Assembly (NCBI RefSeq): GCF_015070375.1
Contig: NZ_JADCLL010000001.1
Span: 1,180,501-1,244,500 of the forward strand
DNA: 64,000 nucleotides
Origin: Nocardioides kribbensis
GTDB lineage: Bacteria > Actinomycetota > Actinomycetes > Propionibacteriales > Nocardioidaceae
Reading direction: 5' to 3'
The first letter of the stretch is position 1. Every line of letters starts with the position of its first letter. The notes below the pieces were generated by a model, which had not been told where the DNA came from, ran no database searches, and was given only the letters and a program-made list of their open reading frames with translations. Made by a program: the position numbers and the translations under genes. Positions 35,673-43,160 of this stretch are shown here, piece by piece.

Positions 35673-35693
35673 ACTCGCTACAGGAGATAACGC

Positions 35694-36107
35694 ATGACGA
35701 GGCGACCAGACCTTCCCCGGCGACCTCGCCAGCCCGATGGCGACGCCTACGACCCACCTCGATCGCTACGGATCAGCGATGAGACGTGGCGACGCATCCA
35801 ACGGCGCGCCTCGGGCGATGGCCTGACCGCTTCGTTCGTCTTGGCCACGCTCGCCAGGGACTATGCGAACTTCGATCTCGAGACCCCCGAGGTCACGAAG
35901 AGCAGCGCCTCCTCAAAATCAGCGCGCATCAGCGAGGGAGCTTGGGAGGGGCTGAAGAACCGCGCGGCCGCCGAGGGACTGCCAGCTTCTCGAGTCCTGG
36001 TCGGGCTCGCCGAGGAGTACGCCGAGGGCCTCATCGACCTGCACGTCCGCATCGTGTCCAGCCAACAGCGACGCCCGTCCGACCTATGGGGTACCGGTAA
36101 GCGATGA
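35694..36107 (+). CDS. tandem ribbon-helix-helix-like DNA-binding protein
   Basis: 137 residues with two copies of one unit: RISDETWRRIQRRASGDGL plus TASFVLATLARDYAN (about 26-60), and RISEGAWEGLKNRAAAEGL plus PASRVLVGLAEEYAE (about 76-110). Each looks like an Arc/MetJ-type strand-helix-helix, which normally dimerises; two in one chain would make a single-chain dimer. AGGAGA is 7 nt before the ATG. The 21-bp divergent gap to the PLD-like gene suggests it represses both genes, like an antitoxin or a phage-type switch. Confidence 0.72.
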   Translation: MTRRPDLPRRPRQPDGDAYDPPRSLRISDETWRRIQRRASGDGLTASFVLATLARDYANFDLETPEVTKSSASSKSARISEGAWEGLKNRAAAEGLPASRVLVGLAEEYAEGLIDLHVRIVSSQQRRPSDLWGTGKR

Positions 36108-36271
36108 GCACGCTGCCTCCTACTCGATCAGGCCTCATCATGGTGCGAACGTCGGAAACCTCCTCGTCGCCCTCCTCTGACCAGCGCGGTAGCGGCCTCG
36201 CCAACTGCAGGTAGAAGGCGTCGAGCGGAGGCGCCGGTCCACTTCATCTTGGTCCGCTCCCGTGCGCGAAA

Positions 36272-39200
36272 TCATGTCGCGTACCTCGGAGCCATCGACT
36301 CCATCTGCTCGATGACGAGACCGATGGCTGCGGGCTGCTTGTCAGGCGGGTACTTGTACTTCACCAGGAGACGCTTGATCGAAGACCGAAGCTTGGCGCG
36401 CACGTCATCGCGCACGGTCCAGTCGGTCTTGACATCCCGGCGCATGACCTCGACCAGCTCGCGGGCGATCTGAGCGAGGACGTCCTCGCCCTGGACCTCG
36501 ATTGCCGACTCATTGCTCGCTACAGCGTCGTAGAAGGCGAGCTCGTCGGAGTCGAGCGGCGGCGCGAAGCGCTTACCGCGGTCGGACTCGCCGCCGACCT
36601 CCTTGGCGAGCTCGATCAGCTCGGCAATGACCTCGGCGGATGTGAGCTGCTGGTTCGTGTAGCGGTTCATCAGCTCGCGGATGCGTTCGGAGAACGCACG
36701 CTGGCGAACGAGGTTGCTGCGCGTTGCCTTGGTGGACTCCTGGGTAAGGAGGTCGCGCAGTGCCTCAATGGCTAGGTGCGGGTTGTCGGCTGCGAGGGCC
36801 TCGCGCTGGAAGTCCGGGCCGATATCGGACAGCGAAGGCTTGGGCAGACCCGCTGCGTCGTAGATGTCGACGATCTCGCCGGTCGCCGTGGACGTTGCGA
36901 CCAGGGACGCGAGGAGGCGCTGAATCTCCTCTGGCACCGGGCGGCCCTCCGCCTGCCGGGCCTCGGCGTCGAACTTCGCCATCCATACCCGGACCTCTTC
37001 GAAGAACCGGGCCTCGGTTCGCAGGTCGTCGAGGTTTTGGCTGCCCGCGGCCAGGGCCCACGCGCGCGAGAGCTGGTTGGCGAGCGTCCGGAACCGGTCG
37101 GCGACAGTCGTCTCTCCGTCCTGAACCTGGTTTCCGGGGGTGGCCGGCGACCTCAGGTAGTTGGTGACGTTCACCGCGGCCTTGATGAAGCTCCTCGGTC
37201 CCCCGTCGAGCATCGTCCGCCACGCAACCCCGCCGCAGAGCGAGTCGAGTTCCCCAATGAGTGCACGTGCTGCTGCAACCGCGGCGTCGATGTCCTTGCC
37301 GACGGGCTTCTGCGCCCGGTCGGTCTCGGTGTACTCCGCCAGCGCGGCGCTCAGGTTCTCGGCGAGCGGCGCGTACGCCACGAGAAGGCCGTCCGCCTTG
37401 CCCCGGAAGGTTCGGTTGACCCGCGCGAGGGTCTGCATCAGCAGCGCACCCTTGAGCGGACGGTCGAGGTAGAGCGTGTGCAGGGGTGGCGCGTCGAAGC
37501 CCGTCAGCATCATGTCCTTGACGATGACGAGCTGGATTGGGTCGTCGGCGTCCTTGAGCCGCTGCTGGATGACCTTGCGTTGGGCACCCGGTCGGTTGTG
37601 CTCGGCGATCAGCCCCTGGTCTTGGACCGAACCGGAGTAGACGACCTTGACGACGCCCTTGTCGACGGCGTCGTCGTGCCAGTCGGGCCGCAGCGCGATG
37701 ATCTCCTCGTACAGCCGGGCGCAGATGTCGCGGGTGGCCCCGACGATCATGGCCTTGCCCGGCGAGGAGATGAACTTCTCCATTTGCTCCGACCGGGTCT
37801 CCCAGTGCTCGACGATGTCGACCGCCAGAGCCTTGAGCCGGGCCGGGGCGCCGTAGACCGCGTTGATCACTGCCACCGACTTCTCGATGCGCGCTCGCTC
37901 CGTCTCGTCGAGACCCTTGGTGGCCTCGGTGGCCGCGGCGTCGAGGGTCTCCTCGCTGACGTCCTGCTCGAGGACGACCGAGATCAGTCGCGGCTCAAAG
38001 TAGACGGGGACCGTGGCGCCGTCCTCGACGGCGCGGGTCAGGTCATAGGTGTCGATGACCTTCCCGAAGACCTCCTGCGTGTTGCGGTCGCTGAAGGAGA
38101 TCGGCGTACCGGTGAAGGCGATGAAAGCCGCGTGGGGCAGGGCGTCGCGAATGTGGCGCGCGTAGCCGTCGAGGTCGTCGTAGTGGCTGCGGTGCGCCTC
38201 GTCGGCGATGACGATGATGTTGCGGCGGTCGCTGAGCTCAGGGTGGTCGAGACCGGCGCCGCGCTCGGCTTCGGTGAGACCGAACTTCTGCAGGGTGGTG
38301 AAGTAGATACCGCCGGTCGTGCGGTCGGTCAGCTCGCGACGTAGCTCCTCCCGGCTGGTGACGCTGACCGGGCTCTCGGGAAGCAGCTGCGAGCGGGCGA
38401 AGCTCTCGAAGAGCTGGCTGTCCAGCTCGGTGCGGTCCGTGACGACCACAATGGTGGGGTTCTTGAGCTTGGGTTGGCGGCTCACCGCATGGGCGTAGAG
38501 CTCCATCTCCATCGACTTGCCCGAGCCCTGCGTGTGCCAGACGACTCCGGCCTTCCCGTTGCTCTCCACGGCGTTGACCGTGGAGGCGACAGCCTTGGTC
38601 ACCGCGAAGTACTGGTGTGGCTTCGCGATGCGCTTGCTGTAGCCATCGGCTCCAGCGTCGAAGGCAGTGAATCCGCGCAGCAGCTGCAGGAACCGCTCCT
38701 GGTTGCCGACGCCGTCGATGACGTACTCGAGCTCGATCCCGAGCTGGTCGGAGTCGGTCACCGATGCACCGGGGGTGATCGCGCGACCGTCGTCGTCGAC
38801 GTTCCAGGGCGAGAAGTGGTGCAACGGCGTGAACGGGGTGCCGTAGCGGGCTCGGATGCCGTCGCTGACCATCGCCAGGACACAGCAGCGGAACGTCATG
38901 GGGAACTCGCGCAGGTACGTCGCCAGCTGCGCGTGCGCGCCCGCCAGGTCGGCCTGAGCAGAGCCCGCCTTCTTGAGCTCGACGATGACCACCGGCAGCC
39001 CGTTGAGGTAGAGCACCACGTCGTAGCGGCGCTCCTGCTCGGCGGTGCGGACGGTGACCTGATTGACGGCGAGGAACTCGTTGTCGTCGACCCGCGGGCC
39101 GACAAGTTGGATGGTCGGGTTCTGATCCACTCCGGAGCTGTCGATGTAGCTGATGCCGCGGTAGCCGTCGACCAGGAACTGGTGCATTCGGAAGTTCTCG

Positions 39201-39478
39201 GCCAGGGCGTCTTGTGAGGTGGGCGTCAGGATCGCCGCGAGCGCCTGCTCGAGGTACTCCCCGGGCACGAGCGGGTTCAGCTTGCGCATCGCCGCGAGCA
39301 GCCGGGCGGGAAGGACGATGTCGGTCCAGGACGTCCGTCCGTTCTCCTTGCCGGGGAGGATCTCGCTTCCGGACAGCGTGGTCCAGCCGTGCGTGGAGAG
39401 CGCCTCGAGTGCGATCTCCTCCCATTCCGCCTCAGTCACCACGGGCGTCTCATCTCTTGATCGGTCATCAGAAGTCAC
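36272..39478 (-). CDS. hsdR: type I restriction enzyme subunit R (HsdR)
   Basis: 1068 residues from the GTG at 39478. The N-terminal PD-(D/E)XK nuclease is seen in RYDVVLYLNGLPVVIVELKKAG (Asp, then E-x-K). Helicase motifs follow: VVWHTQGSGKSMEM (motif I), VIADEAHRSHYDD (motif II), AFIAFTGTPIS (III), MMLTGFDAPPLHTLYLD (V) and LARVNRTF (VI). A C-terminal helical domain of the DUF3387 type completes the usual length. It translocates and cuts DNA that lacks HsdM/HsdS methylation. It is last of five overlapping genes. Confidence 0.95.
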   Translation of the reverse strand: MTSDDRSRDETPVVTEAEWEEIALEALSTHGWTTLSGSEILPGKENGRTSWTDIVLPARLLAAMRKLNPLVPGEYLEQALAAILTPTSQDALAENFRMHQFLVDGYRGISYIDSSGVDQNPTIQLVGPRVDDNEFLAVNQVTVRTAEQERRYDVVLYLNGLPVVIVELKKAGSAQADLAGAHAQLATYLREFPMTFRCCVLAMVSDGIRARYGTPFTPLHHFSPWNVDDDGRAITPGASVTDSDQLGIELEYVIDGVGNQERFLQLLRGFTAFDAGADGYSKRIAKPHQYFAVTKAVASTVNAVESNGKAGVVWHTQGSGKSMEMELYAHAVSRQPKLKNPTIVVVTDRTELDSQLFESFARSQLLPESPVSVTSREELRRELTDRTTGGIYFTTLQKFGLTEAERGAGLDHPELSDRRNIIVIADEAHRSHYDDLDGYARHIRDALPHAAFIAFTGTPISFSDRNTQEVFGKVIDTYDLTRAVEDGATVPVYFEPRLISVVLEQDVSEETLDAAATEATKGLDETERARIEKSVAVINAVYGAPARLKALAVDIVEHWETRSEQMEKFISSPGKAMIVGATRDICARLYEEIIALRPDWHDDAVDKGVVKVVYSGSVQDQGLIAEHNRPGAQRKVIQQRLKDADDPIQLVIVKDMMLTGFDAPPLHTLYLDRPLKGALLMQTLARVNRTFRGKADGLLVAYAPLAENLSAALAEYTETDRAQKPVGKDIDAAVAAARALIGELDSLCGGVAWRTMLDGGPRSFIKAAVNVTNYLRSPATPGNQVQDGETTVADRFRTLANQLSRAWALAAGSQNLDDLRTEARFFEEVRVWMAKFDAEARQAEGRPVPEEIQRLLASLVATSTATGEIVDIYDAAGLPKPSLSDIGPDFQREALAADNPHLAIEALRDLLTQESTKATRSNLVRQRAFSERIRELMNRYTNQQLTSAEVIAELIELAKEVGGESDRGKRFAPPLDSDELAFYDAVASNESAIEVQGEDVLAQIARELVEVMRRDVKTDWTVRDDVRAKLRSSIKRLLVKYKYPPDKQPAAIGLVIEQMESMAPRYAT

Positions 39479-40370
39479 GCCGGCCTTGGAAGTAGTCGGC
39501 GTAGCGCTCGCAGAGCGCGTAGTGCTCGGCCTCGCTCAATCCGGCGAACTCGGCGACCCTGTCCATGGCCGGCGTCCACCAGTTGCGCAGCAGGGGTTCA
39601 AGGTGGGTCGGGAACACTTGCTGCTGCGCCTCGGCGGTGAGGAGCGGCGGCATCATGCAGCGCCAGATCGCATCGAACGAGCCGGTCCGCTTGTCCAGGA
39701 AGTACAGCCAGTAGGGAAACCGCTCATCGAGACTGTGCACGAAATCGCGTACCGCGTCGATCTCGAACAGCTCCCAGGTGACGTCGTCGTATCCAGCGAC
39801 GTAGATCGCGACCCGCTCCATGAACGCCCGTGCGATTCGACGCGACTGGATCAGCGGTGCCAGCATGCCCAGGGTCGTCAGGACGTCGCCGGCCTCGACC
39901 TCCTCGCGAGGCACCACGATCTGCAGGTAGTCGAAGCCGGCCTGCTCGAGCAGAGTCGGTCCGGGCCGATCTCGGGGCATCAGGGGGTCCTCGCGAGGTG
40001 GATGTTTCGCTGCGGCGGCACGCGTGATCTCCTGCGCCAGCGCACCCGCACTCTCTGCGGTGGGGTGCGGCCGCATAAGGAAGTGTCCGTCATCCACAAG
40101 GATCACGTGCACTATCGAGTCGCCCCGGTCGTCGGCCGTAAAAGCCCTGACGACCTCGGCGACCTGGAACTGCTGCTGGACGTCGTAGTCGCGCTTGCTC
40201 GACACGCACAGAACCCGGTCGCTGGTCACCACGTGAAGGTCGTAGCCCATCATCCGCTGGGCGCCACCGACGTAGCGCAGCTCCTCACCCTCGGACATCC
40301 GTCGCTCGAGCTGCGTGACGTGGAGGTAGGCCGCCACGCCCGCGAGTTCGGAGCCGACTGTGGTCGTCAT
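39468..40370 (-). CDS. uncharacterised protein encoded between hsdS and hsdR
   Basis: 300 residues. The first 110 residues look like a PH-like or 'short PH' fold (EGEELRYVGGAQRMMGYDLHVVTSDRVLCV, strand-rich, then VHVILVDDGHFLM). The rest is helical, with RAFMERVAIYVAGYDDVTWELFEIDAV and FPYWLYFLDKRTGSFDAIW as the most distinctive stretches. It has no nuclease, ATPase or toxin motif that I can identify. Its ATG overlaps the hsdS stop (ATGA) and its end overlaps hsdR, so it is made in step with the restriction enzyme. Function unknown; a modulator of restriction is one option. Confidence 0.75.
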   Translation of the reverse strand: MTTTVGSELAGVAAYLHVTQLERRMSEGEELRYVGGAQRMMGYDLHVVTSDRVLCVSSKRDYDVQQQFQVAEVVRAFTADDRGDSIVHVILVDDGHFLMRPHPTAESAGALAQEITRAAAAKHPPREDPLMPRDRPGPTLLEQAGFDYLQIVVPREEVEAGDVLTTLGMLAPLIQSRRIARAFMERVAIYVAGYDDVTWELFEIDAVRDFVHSLDERFPYWLYFLDKRTGSFDAIWRCMMPPLLTAEAQQQVFPTHLEPLLRNWWTPAMDRVAEFAGLSEAEHYALCERYADYFQGRRDF

Positions 40371-41557
40371 CGTAGTGCCGCCTCAGTCAGATCGTCGGGC
40401 AGGTCGCGGACCGGAACCTTGCCCGACATCAGCAGCGGAAGGAGCTCATCACGCGTGGCTCTCAGGACTTCGGACTCCTTGAGTGCCGCTTGGATGCGTT
40501 CCTCAATGGGGCGAAGAGTACTTTCGAGTGTCTCAGCCCGGGTAGAAGGGACACCCGGAACCGTGATGCGCTCCATCTGACCCTTGTTGATGGCTCCGAA
40601 AACCGTGCCTTCAGCCTCGTATGGCTCCCAAGCGTGCCTGGCGGCCCGAATCTGATGAAACAACGTCATGGGCCGGCCGCTGCGCGAGCGGAGACCAGCA
40701 AGACCTCTCCCGAGGCAGAGCTGTTCGCGCGCCAGATTGGTACGACCGACCGGAGCGCGCACGCTGACCAACGTGTCCTCCGCGTCGGCCACTCGCACAG
40801 GAGCAGTCGTGAACACGCGACGGCTAGGCGATCGCACCCCGAAGTCGCGGACGCCTTGGAAGAAGGCCATGCCATCGCCCGACTCGTTGTATGAGGCGCC
40901 GGGCGGCGAGGAGCCCATCGTGATCTGTGCGATGTCGCTCAAGGCGACGTTCCCAGTCGCTACTCGCGCCAAGAGCGCTTCGGCGAGGGCGTCGGCCGCC
41001 GTCACGACCCGGTCGTTGGCTGCGATCTTGTCGTCGAGAGCACCCAGCACCCCACCGATCGCCCTCTGGATCTCGATGTCAGGCACCGCAAGGGGCACGC
41101 GTCCCAGAATCTCAGTGTTGAGGTTGAGCATCGTCGCTCCTACTGCGTGTCGCGTGATCCAGGCACGTGATTCCGGCAACCCGAGGCTGTAGGAGATGAA
41201 GGGGGAGTCGTGCACATCCTGATCGAGGATCCGAACCCGCAGGCATCCCGTGCCACACAGCCAACCGTCGTTCTCGGGACGGACCAGGGCACGCCGCTCA
41301 ACATCGCCGCGACGGGAGTAGACGATGTCGTTGGCTCGCAACCAGTACTTCTCGAGTCGCAGCATGTCTGGCGCAGACACGCGCGCGATGCCGTCGTCGA
41401 CGATCCTGTTGTCGCCGATGTTCTGCGGCATGACGCTCGGCGTGCCGTCGACGACGTAATCGGACGCATGGAGCTGGGACCCAAACGGACCAGTCTGAAT
41501 GCCCCCACCCGACTCCGCGCACACGTCGCGCAGTGTCATCTGGCGCCAGTCAGCCAT
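40367..41557 (-). CDS. hsdS: type I restriction-modification specificity subunit S (HsdS)
   Basis: 396 residues from the ATG at 41557. Two target-recognition domains are separated by conserved helices: TRD1 (about 10-150; GIQTGPFGSQLHASDYV, WLRANDIVYSRRGDVERR), central helix (IQRAIGGVLGALDDKIAAND), TRD2 (about 195-345; FFQGVRDFGVRSPSRRVF, DTLVSVRAPVGRTNL), and a second helix (IEERIQAALKESEVLRATRDELLPLLMSGKV). It sets the DNA site for HsdM and HsdR. It overlaps the hsdM end by 8 bases. Confidence 0.95.
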   Translation of the reverse strand: MADWRQMTLRDVCAESGGGIQTGPFGSQLHASDYVVDGTPSVMPQNIGDNRIVDDGIARVSAPDMLRLEKYWLRANDIVYSRRGDVERRALVRPENDGWLCGTGCLRVRILDQDVHDSPFISYSLGLPESRAWITRHAVGATMLNLNTEILGRVPLAVPDIEIQRAIGGVLGALDDKIAANDRVVTAADALAEALLARVATGNVALSDIAQITMGSSPPGASYNESGDGMAFFQGVRDFGVRSPSRRVFTTAPVRVADAEDTLVSVRAPVGRTNLAREQLCLGRGLAGLRSRSGRPMTLFHQIRAARHAWEPYEAEGTVFGAINKGQMERITVPGVPSTRAETLESTLRPIEERIQAALKESEVLRATRDELLPLLMSGKVPVRDLPDDLTEAALR

Positions 41558-43160
41558 GAATCCGCTCCATCTGCCTACGGACCCGGGTCTCGGCTTCGGC
41601 CGACTGCTCAAACACGGCCAACAGCGCTTCCGACAGCCGCTCGACCTTCGTCGCCGCGGTCTCCTCGTCATCTTCGATCTGGACCGCACCAACGTAGCGT
41701 CCGGGAGTCAGCGCATAGTCGTTCTCCTTGATGTCTGCGAGCGACACAGAGCGGCAGAACCCGGCTACGTCGGCGTACTGCACCCCTTTCGCCGCGGCTG
41801 AGTCCGAGCCGAACCAAGCGTGGAACGTGTCCCCGATCGTCACGACATCCTTGTCGGACAGGGCCCGCTCCGCGCGGTCGACCATGTACCCCATGTCGCG
41901 GGCGTCGATGAAGAGCACCTCCCCGGCGCGCTCACCCTTGTCCTTGGCGAAGAACCAGAGACACACGGGGATTCCGGTGCTGCGGAAGAGCTGGGTGGGC
42001 AGCGCGACCATGCATGAGACAAGGTCGGCCTCGACGATCTGGGCCCGAATCTGGCCCTCGCCGTTCGAGTTCGAGGACATCGACCCGTTGGCCATGACGA
42101 CGCCGGCCCGGCCGCCGGGGGCCAGCTTGCTCACGATGTGCTGGATCCAAGCGTAGTTGGCGTTGTTCGCCGGAGGTACGCCGTACTTCCAGCGCGGGTC
42201 CTCGACGTTGCGTGACCAGTCCTTGATATTGAAGGGCGGGTTGGCGAGCACGTAGTCCATTTGGACGTCCGCGTGCTGGTCGCGGGCGAAGGTGTCGCCC
42301 CAGCGGGCGCCGAGCCCCTTGTTGTCGATGCCGTGGATCGCGAGGTTCATCTTGGCCAGGCGCCAGGTCTCCTCGATCGACTCCTGTCCGTAGACGTGGA
42401 TGTCCTTGGGGTCGCCGTCGTGCTCGCGGATGAAGCGCTCGGTCTGCACGAACATGCCACCCGATCCGCAGCATGGGTCGTAGACCCGCCCATGGTCGGG
42501 CTCGAGCACCTCGACGAGCACCTTGACGACGCTGGGCGGGGTGAAGAACTCACCGCCCCGCTTGCCTTCGGCACGCGCGAAGTTGCCGAGGAAGTACTCG
42601 TAGACCTCGCCCATCAGGTCCCGAGCCTTGTGCTCCCCTTGGCGGCTGAAACGAGCACTACTGAACAGGTCGACGAGCTCGCCGAGGCGGCGCTGATCGA
42701 TGTTGTCGCGATTGTAGAGCCGCGGGAGCGTACCCCCGAGGCTCTCATTGGCCGTCATGACGGCCGACATAGCGTCGTCGATCAGTGATCCGATGGTGCG
42801 GGCCGGTTGGTCGCCGCTGGCCGGCTGGCCCTTGGCGTTCTCCGCCAGGAAGGCCCACCGCGCTTGGGGTGGGACGACGAAGACGCCGTAGCCCTGGTAC
42901 TCCTCGTCGTCGTCGATGAGTTCGGCGATCTGCTCCTCGTCGTAGCCGTCTGCGGCCAGACCAGACCTGATCTCCTCGCGCCGCTCATCGAAGGCGTCCG
43001 AGACGTACTTGAGGAAGACGAGACCGAGGATCACCTCTTTGTACTGGCTCGACGAGAGCGACCCGCGGAGCTTGTCGGCGGCCTTCCAGAGGGTGGCCTT
43101 GAGCTCCTTCATGGTCGAAGGAGCCTCGGGCTCGGAGTTCTGCTTCTTCCGGGGCGGCAT
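41550..43160 (-). CDS. hsdM: type I restriction-modification methyltransferase subunit M (HsdM)
   Basis: 536 residues. An N-terminal helical HsdM_N domain (KATLWKAADKLRGSLSSSQ, VILGLVFLKYVSDAF) precedes the N6-adenine methyltransferase core: YDPCCGSGGMFVQ is motif I and YVLANPPFNIKDW is the catalytic NPPF motif IV. LPTQLFRSTGIPVCLWFF is the C-terminal strand region. It methylates adenine in the HsdS-defined site, protecting host DNA. Its ATG overlaps the TGA of the HTH/dead-methyltransferase gene (TGATG). Confidence 0.96.
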   Translation of the reverse strand: MPPRKKQNSEPEAPSTMKELKATLWKAADKLRGSLSSSQYKEVILGLVFLKYVSDAFDERREEIRSGLAADGYDEEQIAELIDDDEEYQGYGVFVVPPQARWAFLAENAKGQPASGDQPARTIGSLIDDAMSAVMTANESLGGTLPRLYNRDNIDQRRLGELVDLFSSARFSRQGEHKARDLMGEVYEYFLGNFARAEGKRGGEFFTPPSVVKVLVEVLEPDHGRVYDPCCGSGGMFVQTERFIREHDGDPKDIHVYGQESIEETWRLAKMNLAIHGIDNKGLGARWGDTFARDQHADVQMDYVLANPPFNIKDWSRNVEDPRWKYGVPPANNANYAWIQHIVSKLAPGGRAGVVMANGSMSSNSNGEGQIRAQIVEADLVSCMVALPTQLFRSTGIPVCLWFFAKDKGERAGEVLFIDARDMGYMVDRAERALSDKDVVTIGDTFHAWFGSDSAAAKGVQYADVAGFCRSVSLADIKENDYALTPGRYVGAVQIEDDEETAATKVERLSEALLAVFEQSAEAETRVRRQMERIHG

